Assembly (NCBI GenBank): GCA_031800475.1
Contig: DAPKRQ010000263.1
Span: 1-64,000, forward strand
Origin: Kuafuiihalomonas phototrophica
Lineage (GTDB): Bacteria > Myxococcota > Kuafuiibacteriia > Kuafuiibacteriales > Kuafuiibacteriaceae
Direction: 5' to 3'
Length of the DNA: 64,000 nt
Shown here piece by piece: positions 18,033-28,344 of this stretch (positions are counted from its first letter, which is position 1; the number at the start of each line of letters is the position of its first letter). The notes beneath the pieces are model-generated. The model did not search any database. It was not told the origin of the DNA and was given only the letters and a program-made list of their open reading frames with translations. The position numbers and the translations under genes were made by a program.

Positions 18033-18581
18033 ATGGCTTTGACCGAGACGCCCGCCACGCCGCTCGGGTCGCCGGCACCCGACTTCGAGCTTTCGGACCC
18101 ACGCGGCACGACCCACCGCCTCTCAGACCACGCGGGGCAGATCACGGTGGTGATGTTTTTGTGCAACCACTGTCCCTTCGTCCGGCACATCGCCGATCAC
18201 CTGGCGACCTTCGCGGCCCGGCACCAGGAAGACGGCGTCGCCTTCTTGGCGGTGAACGCCAACGACGCCGAGAGCTATCCCCAAGACGGTCCCGGACCCA
18301 TGGCGGAGGAAGCAAACCGACGGGGCTACCCGTTTCCCTACCTGCACGACGCCGACCAGACCGTGGCCCGGGCCTACGGCGCCGTGTGCACGCCGGACTT
18401 CTTCGTCTACGACGGCGCGCACCGGCTGGCATACCGCGGCCGGTACGACGGAAGCCGGCCGGCCAATGACATTCCGGTCACGGGCGAAGACCTGGCCGCG
18501 ACCCTCGAGGCCCTGAAAGCGGGCCGGCCGGCCCCGGCCGGTGCCCCGAGCATGGGGTGCAGCATCAAGTGGAAGCGATGA
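18033..18581 (+). CDS. Thioredoxin-fold redoxin (AhpC/TSA-like)
   Basis: A 182-residue protein beginning with the redoxin motif GSPAPDFELSDPRG, then VVMFLCNHCPFVRHI, where CNHC (about 44-47) takes the CxxC position. It ends SMGCSIKWKR, a tail typical of the thioredoxin-family proteins that carry CNHCP. It has no signal peptide. It is likely a thiol oxidoreductase or peroxidase of the cytosol. It lies 26 bases after the GH57 gene and is followed by a Fur-family regulator, which may point to an oxidative-stress role. Confidence 0.8.
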   Translation: MALTETPATPLGSPAPDFELSDPRGTTHRLSDHAGQITVVMFLCNHCPFVRHIADHLATFAARHQEDGVAFLAVNANDAESYPQDGPGPMAEEANRRGYPFPYLHDADQTVARAYGAVCTPDFFVYDGAHRLAYRGRYDGSRPANDIPVTGEDLAATLEALKAGRPAPAGAPSMGCSIKWKR

Positions 18582-18660
18582 CCCGAAGGAGACCGCCGCC
18601 GACGGCCCGGGTTTGCATTTGGTTTGCACCTCGAAGGGTCGAGGGGTTAGGGTACCACAG

Positions 18661-19155
18661 ATGGGGCGGCTGAAACGACACGACGCTCGAAAGGCCCTGC
18701 GCGATGCGGGGCTCCGCGCCACGGCACCTCGGGTCGCCGTGCTCCAGCTGTTGGATCAGGCCAAAAAGCCCGTCTCCCACTCGGACGTGGTCGAGGCCTT
18801 GGGCGACGAGAGCTGGGATCAGGCCACGCTGTACCGCAACCTGTTGAAACTGGTGGAGGTCAACATGGCCCGGGTGGCCAGCCGGGCGTCCGGCATCACC
18901 CGGTACGAACGCGCGCTTCCCGACGACGACCCCCACCACCATCCTCACTTCGCGTGCTCGGACTGCGGCAACGTGCTGTGCCTGCCCGGAGTTCAGGTGA
19001 AGGTCACGCCCAACTCCAAGTGGGGCCCAGCCATTCGGGACGCGGAGCTTCAGGTGGTCGGCAGTTGCCCCGACTGCAGAAAGCGCAAACCCCGAGGCCG
19101 CGGCCCGTCGACCCGGGCCCGGCGCACGGCCGACGGTCGACGCGCCCGGGCCTGA
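18661..19155 (+). CDS. Fur-family metal-dependent transcription regulator
   Basis: A 164-residue protein with an N-terminal winged helix (LRATAPRVAVLQLLDQ, then WDQATLYRNLLKLVEVN as the recognition region). The metal and zinc segment HHHPHFACSDCGNVL lies around residue 98, with a second Cys pair SCPDC near residue 140. The last ~25 residues are basic. Fur, Zur and PerR share this layout; the metal cannot be assigned by eye. I used the ATG at 18661; the leader of an earlier start lies in non-coding sequence that includes the AT-richer stretch 18610-18650, probably the promoter. A TonB-dependent receptor cassette lies 1.5 kb away and could be a target. Confidence 0.85.
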   Translation: MGRLKRHDARKALRDAGLRATAPRVAVLQLLDQAKKPVSHSDVVEALGDESWDQATLYRNLLKLVEVNMARVASRASGITRYERALPDDDPHHHPHFACSDCGNVLCLPGVQVKVTPNSKWGPAIRDAELQVVGSCPDCRKRKPRGRGPSTRARRTADGRRARA

Positions 19156-19188
19156 ACCCGAGCCGACGCCGAGCCTCGGACGCGCCCG

Positions 19189-19932
19189 TCAGGCCGTTTC
19201 GGGCACCCGAATGAAGTCCACGTACTCGCCGTGGGTCAGGCAATGGGCCCAGATCCGGATCGTGTCGCCGGGCTTCGCGTCTTTGGGCAGCTGAACCAGG
19301 TACACCGTGTTCTTGCCCGAGTCGGCGGTGATGTCCCCACCGCCGTAGACCACGAAGTGGCCCTCCCGCTGCTCCAAAGTGCCCGGCCACTCCGGATAGG
19401 TGTTCTTTACCTCTTCGGCGTCGCCGTCCACGGCCTTCCGGACCTTCACCCAGTTGTACCAGTGGCCCTGGTTGTCGTTTTCGGGTCCTCGGGCTGCGTT
19501 GGGGTGCCGCACGTAGCCCTTGTCCGGGTCGCCCCACATGATCGCCAGCATGCCCGACGGCACTTGGGCGGACTTCAGCTCCGGAACGTAAGGCAGATGC
19601 TTGCCCAGGTGTTTTTTCACCCCGTCGGGTCCGTTGATCGAAGGCAGGTACGACTCGGGGATCTTCCCGGCATTCCCCCGGGCTCGGTTGTACGCGATCG
19701 GATCCCAGTCGGCCGGCTTCACCGCCGGCACTGCCAACACCGCGGCCTTCGGCTGGGCCTCGGCCTCGTCCGGCCCGGACGAAGCCGGCCCGGACTTTTC
19801 GGCGGACTCGGACCCGTTGTTCGAGGACACGCACGAGGTGACCCACGGCATCAGCACCACGCCGCCCGTGGTTTGGGCGAGTTGCTGCATGAAGCGTCGT
19901 CGGGTGGGGTTCGAAAGCGGATCGGTCGTCAT
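19189..19932 (-). CDS. Tat-exported lipoprotein of unknown function
   Basis: A 247-residue protein. The N-terminus has the twin-arginine motif RRRFMQQLA, a hydrophobic stretch and a lipobox-like VTSC (Cys about residue 34), so it is probably a folded lipoprotein exported by Tat. The next ~35 residues are a Ser/Glu/Ala linker. The mature domain (about 70-247) has many Trp/Tyr/His residues (GHWYNWVKV, IRIWAHCLTHGEY). I do not recognise the family. It ends 33 bases from the Fur gene (convergent) and is downstream of the receptor and lipoprotein genes on the same strand, with a 90-base gap. Confidence 0.7.
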   Translation of the reverse strand: MTTDPLSNPTRRRFMQQLAQTTGGVVLMPWVTSCVSSNNGSESAEKSGPASSGPDEAEAQPKAAVLAVPAVKPADWDPIAYNRARGNAGKIPESYLPSINGPDGVKKHLGKHLPYVPELKSAQVPSGMLAIMWGDPDKGYVRHPNAARGPENDNQGHWYNWVKVRKAVDGDAEEVKNTYPEWPGTLEQREGHFVVYGGGDITADSGKNTVYLVQLPKDAKPGDTIRIWAHCLTHGEYVDFIRVPETA

Positions 19933-20002
19933 GGCGGCGCGAGCCTAGCAGACTCATCCCCGCGGATCTCGCTCGCGCCGCGTCCGCGCCGCCGAGGCAG
20001 AC

Positions 20003-20021
20003 CGGCCGGCCGGCCGGCCGG
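20003..20021. repeat. Short CCGG tandem run
   Basis: About four to five copies of GGCC/CCGG in a row lie just downstream of the lipoprotein gene that ends at 20023. The run is self-complementary, so it may form a hairpin after that gene; no T-tract follows. It is otherwise a simple-sequence repeat. Confidence 0.4.
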
Positions 20022-20022
20022 G

Positions 20023-20643
20023 TCAGTTCACCGTGATGTCGAAGGCCAGATCGACGTCGGTGCCACCGTCGTTGATGCCCGAGTTCATGGTCTTGACCGG
20101 CACGCCCCCCTCCGGAGGCTGGTGCTTCAAGATCACCCGAAAGCCCTCTGGCTCGGTCCCGGCCGTGGTGGCCTGCACGTTGTTGATCAATCCGACGGGC
20201 AGACCGTTTTCGTCCATGTCCGCGTAGTCCACGGTCACCAGGCTCCCGACGGCCGGCCCCTGGAAGAAGAACTGGTGTTCGTCGTCCTCTTCCGAGATCT
20301 CTTCGGTCACGTTCTCGGGTGGGGCGTCGGTCTCGTTCAACAGGGTCAGCGTCAAGGTGTACGTGTTCCCCGAGTCCAGCACGATCTCTTCGAACAGCTC
20401 CGGGGGCTCGGCGTCGTCCGGGTTCAGATCCCGGTAGGTGGCCTGCACCGGGTTGCCGCCACCGTCGGGCGTGAAGGTCAAGGTCACGGTCGTGATCACC
20501 TCTTCGGGGTTGTCTCCATGGTCGTGGTCGTCGTCTCCGTGCCCGTTGACCTCGCCGTCGTCGCCGCAGGCCGGCGCCACGAGCCCCAACGCCAGGATGG
20601 CGGCCAAGGTGTGCAGCCAGGTCGTTCCGTTTCGCTTCATCAT
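20023..20643 (-). CDS. Lipoprotein partner of the TonB-dependent receptor (metal-ligand-rich N-terminus)
   Basis: A 206-residue lipoprotein: signal with lipobox VAPAC (Cys near residue 26), followed by an Asp/His cluster NGHGDDDHDHGD. The mature domain starts EEVITTVTLTFTP and contains DAPPENVTEEISEEDDEHQFFF and ends GTDVDLAFDITVN. This pattern matches a family common in Flavobacteria, there often labelled as having a type 1 periplasmic-binding fold, and usually encoded beside a TonB-dependent receptor, as here. The His/Asp cluster suggests a divalent metal ligand. AGAGGAG precedes the ATG at 20643. It lies 45 bases after the receptor gene, in the same operon. Confidence 0.8.
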   Translation of the reverse strand: MMKRNGTTWLHTLAAILALGLVAPACGDDGEVNGHGDDDHDHGDNPEEVITTVTLTFTPDGGGNPVQATYRDLNPDDAEPPELFEEIVLDSGNTYTLTLTLLNETDAPPENVTEEISEEDDEHQFFFQGPAVGSLVTVDYADMDENGLPVGLINNVQATTAGTEPEGFRVILKHQPPEGGVPVKTMNSGINDGGTDVDLAFDITVN

Positions 20644-20688
20644 CTTTCGCTCCTCTCTTTCATGCTCCATTCGACCGAAGTCGAATCT

Positions 20689-23103
20689 TCAAAATCGGGT
20701 CTCGAAGGGCATTTGCAGGCGCAAGAAGCCCTGTAGTCCCGGCTCGTCGGCGTAGTACCGAAGACGGCTCAGGTAGTCGCGGTAGACCTCGTTGCCGAGG
20801 TTTCGGATCTCCACCTGAAGCCGAAAGGACTGTCCGGAGACCTCGAAGGTGGTCCCGAGCCCCACGTTCAACAGATGGTACGACGGTGGAGGCTCCGCGA
20901 AGTCCGCGTCCAAATCGAAGCGGGTTTGCTGGAGGACCACCTGGCTTTCGGCGTAGACGTAGTCCGAGCCCAGGACCGTTCCTGGCGGAGCCAGGGTCAG
21001 GCGCGTTCGCACCGAGTCGGGCGGCACGAATACCACGAAGCGGTCGTTGCTCAGATCCTCGCCCCGGATCAGCGATAGCTGGGTCTTCAACTCCATCCAC
21101 GGAAACGGCCGCACGGCCGCCTCGGCGTCGATACCGGCGAACACCGCGTCGATCTGCGCGTACTGAAAGAGCGGAAACCGACCCCGGTTCGTGAGGGGGG
21201 CAACCGGAATGCCGTCTTCGGTGAGCACCGGCCCTGCGTAGATGTACCCGTCGACGTAGTGGGTGTAGGCGCTGGCCGAAAAAGCGGTCCGGTCGCCCTG
21301 GTACTCGATCTGCCCCTGCAGGTTGTAGGTGATCTCGTTGTCCAGGTCCGGGTCGCCCCGTTCGAGGGCGGCGAGGCCCGAACTGACCCCGTTCACGAAC
21401 AGTTCGTTCGGGGCTGGGTTTCGCACCGCCGACCCGAGGTTCGTGCGAAAGGTCCATCCGTCGGCCAGCTCGAAGATTCCGCCCACCCCGAAGGTGACTG
21501 CCGAGAACTCCCGGATCGCTTCCCGCTCGTCGGGTTCACAGGCCGGGCTGGTGGGTAGCTCTTCGGCGAAGGAGGACCGCTCCCCGACACAGAAGCGGTA
21601 GCGGCTCAGATCGACCCGCACGCCCGCGTCCAGAGCCACGCGATCCGCCACCCAGCGCGTTTGGGCGAACGCCCCGCCCGCGTTACGGACGTAGTCCGGA
21701 ATGAACGGGTTCGCTCCGAAGAACCCGTTCACCTGATGCTGATAGGTCAGGCCCAGTTCGGTCTCGAGCGGGCCCGTGGAGACGGTCCCAGCAACTTCCG
21801 CGTAATGGGTGTCCAACTCGAAGGTCGCTTGGGGACGGTCTCGAAAGCGACGCTGCACCTGATCGAACTCTCGCCGGTCGTCCCGCTGAAACGCGTAACG
21901 CAGGTCGACGCGCACCGCATCGGAAAGCTCGGCACCCGCCTCCAGGCGGGTCGTCAGATGCTTCACCGAGACGAAGGGCCGCTCGAAACCCAGGTCGAAT
22001 CGAAAGAACTCGGAGCCGAAGGGAAGCTCCGCGTCGAGCTGGTCCTGAAAAGTGGTGAAGCTCGAGTCGCCGATGCCAAAGAAAATGCCGTAGTTCGTCT
22101 GATAGAAGTCTGCCGAGGCCTCCACATACGCGGCGTCCCACTCGGCCCGCAACGCCCCACCGAAGTTCGCCTCTTCCTGGCCGGTATTGGCCAAAAAGTA
22201 CCGGGGAGTGCGCAAGGTCCCTTGCTTTCGCAGGCTCGCCTGCCCCCGCGTGAACAGCTGCGGTCCGTCGTCCCCGAACCAGCGTGGCAAGGCCGCCTGC
22301 ACCGACAGAGCCCCCGCCCCGCCGAACCCGTTGGCGAATCCCACCAAGGTCGTCTCGCCCGATAGACCCGGCTGTTCCGGATAGGGCGGGGGCTCCAGCA
22401 AGATGACCCCACCCAAGGCATCCGGTCCGAACCGCACGCCCGCCGCCCCTTTGACGACCTGCAGTTTGCCCGCCGAGAACGGGTCGATCTCGGGGCCGTG
22501 GTCCAGGCTCCAGTCCTGGCTTTCGTGGCGAATCCCGTCGTTCAGGATCAACAGACGCTGGCCGGTGAACCCGTTCACCACCGGCTTGCTCACCGCCCCG
22601 CTGCCGATCACCTGGACGCCCGTGAGGGCTTGCAGGCTCCGGCCCAGGTCCAGGCCCCGGGTGCGGGCCAACGCTTCGCCGTCCAGGGTCTCGACGACGT
22701 GGGCCTCCCGGTCGGCGCCATTCAACTCTCGAGCCCGGATGTCCACTTGGCCCAGGTCGAATGGGGTCAAGAAGAAATCGTGCTGGTTGGTGTGATCGCG
22801 GATGCCGAAGCGCTCCACGTGACGGGAATAGCCGGGCTTTTCCACCTCGACGCGAAACTCCCCCGGGCACAGCCCTTCGAGCCGATAGCGGCCGCCGGCA
22901 CCGGACTCGGCCACCCGCACCTGGGCCGGCACCATCACCCGAGCCCCCGATATCGGTTGTCGTCGTTCCACATCGAGCACCTCGCCTTCGAGCACCCCGC
23001 TGCACTCCGCCCGGGCCGCGGACGGGAGCAGCACCGCGGCGGCGAACGCTACCCAGATGAACCCGCGTCGCAACAAGCAGGTACCTGCAATCGGGTTGCG
23101 CAT
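20689..23103 (-). CDS. TonB-dependent outer-membrane receptor
   Basis: An 804-residue receptor. Signal peptide (residues ~10-32, ending AARA), then a carboxypeptidase-like regulatory domain (GVLEGEVLDVERRQPISGARVMV, ~35-115 region). The plug has DLGRSLQALTGVQV and NGFTGQRLLILNDGIRHESQDWSLDHGPEID. The 22-strand barrel ends in MPFETRF. It takes up a substrate across the outer membrane with TonB energy. The 'DGIRHE...WSLDHGPEIDP' plug is like that of Zn/Cu-type receptors, and the neighbouring His/Asp-rich lipoprotein and Fur regulator also suggest a metal, but this is inferred. I used the ATG at 23103; a TTG at 23127 also exists. Confidence 0.9.
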   Translation of the reverse strand: MRNPIAGTCLLRRGFIWVAFAAAVLLPSAARAECSGVLEGEVLDVERRQPISGARVMVPAQVRVAESGAGGRYRLEGLCPGEFRVEVEKPGYSRHVERFGIRDHTNQHDFFLTPFDLGQVDIRARELNGADREAHVVETLDGEALARTRGLDLGRSLQALTGVQVIGSGAVSKPVVNGFTGQRLLILNDGIRHESQDWSLDHGPEIDPFSAGKLQVVKGAAGVRFGPDALGGVILLEPPPYPEQPGLSGETTLVGFANGFGGAGALSVQAALPRWFGDDGPQLFTRGQASLRKQGTLRTPRYFLANTGQEEANFGGALRAEWDAAYVEASADFYQTNYGIFFGIGDSSFTTFQDQLDAELPFGSEFFRFDLGFERPFVSVKHLTTRLEAGAELSDAVRVDLRYAFQRDDRREFDQVQRRFRDRPQATFELDTHYAEVAGTVSTGPLETELGLTYQHQVNGFFGANPFIPDYVRNAGGAFAQTRWVADRVALDAGVRVDLSRYRFCVGERSSFAEELPTSPACEPDEREAIREFSAVTFGVGGIFELADGWTFRTNLGSAVRNPAPNELFVNGVSSGLAALERGDPDLDNEITYNLQGQIEYQGDRTAFSASAYTHYVDGYIYAGPVLTEDGIPVAPLTNRGRFPLFQYAQIDAVFAGIDAEAAVRPFPWMELKTQLSLIRGEDLSNDRFVVFVPPDSVRTRLTLAPPGTVLGSDYVYAESQVVLQQTRFDLDADFAEPPPSYHLLNVGLGTTFEVSGQSFRLQVEIRNLGNEVYRDYLSRLRYYADEPGLQGFLRLQMPFETRF

Positions 23104-23134
23104 AACTTGCACGGCTTCTTCGTCCAAGTCGTTT

Positions 23135-23809
23135 TCAGGTGCGAACGCGGTAAAACGTGAGATCGGCCCCCCGGCGAACGGCGGCAGACGCCGGAACCGT
23201 CCGCGACGACCGGTCGACCCGCAGCCCGAGCCCCGCCACCTCTTCGGCGAAACGATCCGCCCACTTGCGCCCCGGGTCGGACACCCACAGCTCGACCGAT
23301 CCCCGGATCCAGCGCCGGCAAAGCCGTACCAGCCACCGAACGTTGCGGGCTTCGTAGAGCACGTCCGCCGCCAAGATCACGTCGGCTTCCGGGGTCGCAG
23401 GAGCCTCGCGCCAGTCGAGGCGACCCGTCTCCACCGCAAGCCCGTTTTCGCCGGCGCTGGCCGCCACGTATCGGAGCGCCTCCGGATCCCAGTCCGTAGC
23501 CCGGACCCGGGTCGCCCCTGCCCGGGCCGCCGCCAAGCTGCACAGCCCGAGTCCGCAGCCCAGTTCCAAGACCGAGCGGCCCGACACGTCGATCTCCGTC
23601 CGAGCCACCGCTTCGGCCAGACCCACCGCGCTGGCCCACAGGTCGGACCAATAGGGCATCTTGTCGTCCGGATCGGCGGGTGCCTCGACCAGGGCGTCCA
23701 GCACGGTCTCCGGGTTCAGGGGCCGCCACAGCTGCAGCGGTCCCTCGGGAAGCGGCACCGGCTCGAGCTTCGACGGATACGGGAGCGGTTCGGAAATCAG
23801 GTCGGACAC
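23135..23809 (-). CDS. Class I SAM-dependent methyltransferase (METTL21/lysine-methyltransferase-like)
   Basis: A 224-residue soluble protein from GTG at 23809. The SAM site is VLELGCGLGLCSLAAARAG (about residues 80-98), followed by ATDWDPEALRYV and VILAADVLYEARN. This is the layout of the Methyltransf_16 group, whose members methylate proteins (often lysine) or small amines. The substrate is unknown. It is 31 bases upstream of the TonB receptor start on the same strand and probably co-transcribed, though a functional link is not obvious. Confidence 0.8.
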   Translation of the reverse strand: MSDLISEPLPYPSKLEPVPLPEGPLQLWRPLNPETVLDALVEAPADPDDKMPYWSDLWASAVGLAEAVARTEIDVSGRSVLELGCGLGLCSLAAARAGATRVRATDWDPEALRYVAASAGENGLAVETGRLDWREAPATPEADVILAADVLYEARNVRWLVRLCRRWIRGSVELWVSDPGRKWADRFAEEVAGLGLRVDRSSRTVPASAAVRRGADLTFYRVRT

Positions 23810-23885
23810 CGTGACAACTTTCGAGGCGGAACGTCGAAGCGGCCCCCGATCGCCTCGCTCCCGGCCAGGCCGCGCAACGCGCCGA

Positions 23886-25289
<1,404 letters not shown>

Positions 25290-25341
25290 GGACGCCGGCT
25301 ACCACAGGCCCCCGACCGGGTCAGCCAGCCGGGGTGTTGCG

Positions 25342-25367
25342 GATCCGACACGGTGCGGTGTCGGATC
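25342..25367. promoter_or_regulatory. Perfect 10-bp inverted repeat between fumC and prfC
   Basis: Arms GATCCGACAC (25342-25351) and GTGTCGGATC (25358-25367) with a 6-base loop. It sits 53-78 bases upstream of the fumC ATG (25289). It could be an operator for a dimeric regulator or a hairpin in the fumC leader. No T-tract is present, so a terminator is less likely. Confidence 0.5.
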
Positions 25368-25443
25368 TCCATGACCCGGGATCGGGTTGACCGGCATCCC
25401 GACACCGCACGCCGGAGTTCGAGAGCGGGAACAAACGGCACGG

Positions 25444-25563
25444 ATGTTGAACAGGCAGAGAGGCATGCTGCGCGACGACGATCGGCGACCCCGGGTCGAC
25501 TGGCTGACGGCAGTGGCGTTCGGCCTGCCGCTTTTGGCCCTCCTGGGAGTCGCCGGAAGCTGA
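25444..25563 (+). CDS. Possible 39-residue single-pass membrane peptide
   Basis: ATG at 25444, stop at 25561-25563. The product starts MLNRQRGMLRDDDRRPRVDW, followed by one hydrophobic helix of about 17 residues (TAVAFGLPLLALLGVAG) and two more residues. The charge layout, basic then hydrophobic, fits a small inner-membrane peptide. No strong ribosome site is seen and it may be chance; it lies 91 bases before prfC. Confidence 0.3.
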   Translation: MLNRQRGMLRDDDRRPRVDWLTAVAFGLPLLALLGVAGS

Positions 25564-25654
25564 CCCCGGGGTTCGCCCCAAAATCTTCGGCCGGCGCTCG
25601 AAGCGACCGTTCGGGGTCGCGTCGAGGCGGTGGCCCGCGGTATCTGAGCCGCCC

Positions 25655-27253
25655 GTGGAAACGGCCGTCCACCCCAAGGTCCAGCAAGAAAGCCAGCGCC
25701 GCCGGACCTTCGCGATCATCTCTCACCCAGACTCGGGCAAGACGACCCTGACCGAAAAACTGCTCCTGTACGCCCAGGCGATCCACCTGGCGGGCTCGGT
25801 GAAGGCCAAGAAGTCCTCGCGCCACGCCCTGTCGGACTGGATGGCCATGGAGCAGGAGCGAGGCATCTCGATCACCTCGTCGGTCCTGCAGTTCGACCAC
25901 GAAGGGAAGGTCCTGAACCTCCTCGATACCCCCGGCCACGCGGACTTCTCGGAAGACACGTATCGAACCCTGTCGGCGGTGGACTCGGCGGTGATGCTGA
26001 TGGACCACGCCAAGGGCGTCGAGCCCCGGACGCGAAAGCTCTTCGAGGTCTGTCGGCTCCGAAAGCTCCCGGTCGTCACCTTCATGAACAAGCTCGATCG
26101 GGAGGGCCTGGAGCCGCTGGCCCTGGTGGACGACGTGCAGGACGCCTTGAACCTGAAGGTGGCCCCCCTCACCTGGCCGGTGGGCATGGGCCGGCGATTC
26201 AAGGGCGTGGTGGACCTGCGCCGAAAGGAGCTGCTGCTCTACGCCCCGAAGGCCCACGGTGCCGAAGTGCTCGAAAGCACCCGCATCCCTTGGGACGACG
26301 CCCGGGAAGCCGTCGGTGGCGCCCTGTACGACCAGGTCCAAGAGGAGATGGAGTTGCTGTCCGAGGCGGGCGAAGCCTTCGACGACGCGCAGTTTCGAAG
26401 CGGCGAGCTGAGCCCCATGTTCTGGGGCTCGGCCATGACCAACTTCGGGGTGGATACCTTGCTCGAGTTCTTGGTGGAGCGGGCCGCCGAGCCTGCGCCC
26501 CGAACCACCGAAGACGCCCGAGAAGTGCCTCCGGGCCACCCGGAGTTCGCGGGCTTCATCTTCAAGATTCAAGCGAACATGAACCCGAAACACCGGGATC
26601 GGGTGGCATTCCTGCGCGTGGTGAGCGGTCGCTTCGAGCGGGGCATCGACGTGACCATCGGCCGGTCCGGCGAGGCATTGCGCCTGGCGCGGCCCCACTC
26701 GTTCATGGCCAAGGAGCGCTCCATCGTCGAGGAGGCCTGGCCCGGGGACATCGTCGGCATCTACGACAGCGGAAAGCTTCGGGTCGGTGACACGATCTCG
26801 AGCAAAAAGCGGATCAAGTTCGGCGGCATCCCGCGCTTCGCGCCGGAGCACTTCGGGCAGCTGCGATTGAAAGATCCGCTGAAACGAAAGCAGCTGGACA
26901 CGGGCCTCGAGCAGCTCGGCCACGAAGGCGTGATTCAGGTGTTCTACCGAACCAAAAACGACCGCCAGTCGCCGTATCTGGGAGCGGTGGGGTTGCTGCA
27001 GTTCGAGGTGCTGAAAGAGCGCCTCAAGAACGAGTACAACGTGAATGCGGTGTTCGAAGGCCTCCCATTCCAGCACGCCCGCTGGATCGGTGGGTCCGAG
27101 GAGGGGCTTCGCTGGCTTTTGGGCTCCAGCAGCTACGTGGTGGTCTACGACCGCAACGACAGTCCCGTGCTCCTGACCGAGACCGAATGGGCGATTCAGT
27201 ACGCCCTGGACAACGCCCCCGGGCTCGAACTGCACGACATCGAGCCGCTGTGA
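25655..27253 (+). CDS. prfC: Peptide chain release factor 3 (RF3)
   Basis: A 532-residue translational GTPase from GTG at 25655. G1 HPDSGKTT (residues ~24-31), switch 2 DTPGHADF (~92-99), G4 NKLD (~146-149). The RF3 pattern continues through RIKFGGIPRFAPEHFGQLRLKDPLKRKQ and ends as in E. coli PrfC. It uses GTP to remove RF1/RF2 from the ribosome after termination. Length is normal. Confidence 0.97.
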   Translation: METAVHPKVQQESQRRRTFAIISHPDSGKTTLTEKLLLYAQAIHLAGSVKAKKSSRHALSDWMAMEQERGISITSSVLQFDHEGKVLNLLDTPGHADFSEDTYRTLSAVDSAVMLMDHAKGVEPRTRKLFEVCRLRKLPVVTFMNKLDREGLEPLALVDDVQDALNLKVAPLTWPVGMGRRFKGVVDLRRKELLLYAPKAHGAEVLESTRIPWDDAREAVGGALYDQVQEEMELLSEAGEAFDDAQFRSGELSPMFWGSAMTNFGVDTLLEFLVERAAEPAPRTTEDAREVPPGHPEFAGFIFKIQANMNPKHRDRVAFLRVVSGRFERGIDVTIGRSGEALRLARPHSFMAKERSIVEEAWPGDIVGIYDSGKLRVGDTISSKKRIKFGGIPRFAPEHFGQLRLKDPLKRKQLDTGLEQLGHEGVIQVFYRTKNDRQSPYLGAVGLLQFEVLKERLKNEYNVNAVFEGLPFQHARWIGGSEEGLRWLLGSSSYVVVYDRNDSPVLLTETEWAIQYALDNAPGLELHDIEPL

Positions 27254-27428
27254 GCGTTGCGGGCTTGGCGGCCCGCAACGATGCCCTCGTCTCGGCAGCG
27301 GTCCCCGGAACGCGGATCTGGCGCGCATCCCTGCGCAGCGGCTTCACCTGTCGAGTGGTCGACCGTTTCTCGGTGTCGGACCGCCGGGCGGGGACCGAGC
27401 CGGGCCGGCGGACCGACCCGGGCCGAGA

Positions 27429-27881
27429 TCAGCGGCGCCGCTGCATCCGAAGGTAGGCCAAGGCCACGGGCTCGGTGGCCCGAGGTCTCGGGCAGGCCTT
27501 CTGGGGCGGCGCGGTGCCGAGGAGGGCGGCGTAGCGGTTATCGTTCACGAAGGCGGACCATCCGACCACGCCCTCTTGCATCGCCCGTCGAAGCTCGAAG
27601 GTGAGCTCCGCGGGCAGGGGATGGGCCTCGAGGTAGGCGAGGGCCCGATCGTCCAGATCGAATCCGGCGTCGCCGGGGGCGAAGGCTTCGACCCGGCCCA
27701 AAAACGCCCCGATGGCCCGGTCCAGCACGGGGGGCCCTTCTTCGGGCTGAACGCCCAGAGCGAAGGCCAAGACCGCCAAAAAGTCTTCGACTTCCTCCTT
27801 CGCGTACCGCGAACGCCCGTCGGGACCGGTGCGGCTCAACGCGCCCGGCAGCCAGGACCAAAAGCGACTGTCGGGGTTCAT
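27429..27881 (-). CDS. Hypothetical protein, 150 residues
   Basis: Starts at ATG 27881 (MNPDSRFWSWLPGAL); a TTG 12 bases earlier is possible. Acidic, mostly helical and soluble with no signal or membrane segment. Ends in a basic tail (YLRMQRRR). No family recognised. It is convergent with prfC across a 175-base gap (27254-27428) in which I see no gene. The small gene 55 bases upstream is on the same strand and may be co-transcribed. Confidence 0.6.
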   Translation of the reverse strand: MNPDSRFWSWLPGALSRTGPDGRSRYAKEEVEDFLAVLAFALGVQPEEGPPVLDRAIGAFLGRVEAFAPGDAGFDLDDRALAYLEAHPLPAELTFELRRAMQEGVVGWSAFVNDNRYAALLGTAPPQKACPRPRATEPVALAYLRMQRRR

Positions 27882-27936
27882 CTTCTCGTCCAAGATCGGC
27901 AGGTCGGGTACGGCGGGACGTTCACCGTGGACGCCT

Positions 27937-28206
27937 TCACGCGCCGCGGGTCGGATCCGACCGCATGGCGTCGATCGCCCGCTGGACCGAGCGCTTTTCC
28001 AGGGCTTCGAACAACGCGACCTTGACGCGCACCGCCGTGTCCCGACGGACCAGATTTCGCTTCAGGCCCATCAGTTGCTGGGCCAGACCCTGCATCCGCT
28101 CTTTCGTCGACCCGCGGATCGAAGGCTCGCCCCGGTCGGCCGAGGAAAGACCCGATGAGCGCTGAAGGGAGCCGGGTCGAAGCTTCCCGTCGTTCGCAGC
28201 CTGCAT
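27937..28206 (-). CDS. Hypothetical protein, 89 residues
   Basis: A small basic protein from ATG at 28206. Residues ~35-80 are helical (MQGLAQQLMGLKRNLV, VALFEALEKRSVQRAID). No signal peptide and no family recognised. Divergent from the alpha-2-macroglobulin gene, so 28207-28344 should contain promoters for both. Confidence 0.5.
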   Translation of the reverse strand: MQAANDGKLRPGSLQRSSGLSSADRGEPSIRGSTKERMQGLAQQLMGLKRNLVRRDTAVRVKVALFEALEKRSVQRAIDAMRSDPTRGA

Positions 28207-28344
28207 GGTACCCCGAGCCTATACCCGCCGGGGCCGGCCGGGCCATCGGATGATCGGCGGGGTCCTTTTTTCGGCCGCCGGGACCGGGCCCCGACTCAGG
28301 GGAAGATGCGGGGACGCGGGCGCGGTAGAGGGTTCGAGCACGCC

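Noticed and set aside
20003..20021. CRISPR or operator from the CCGG run
   Set aside because: It is a simple tetranucleotide repeat without spacers.
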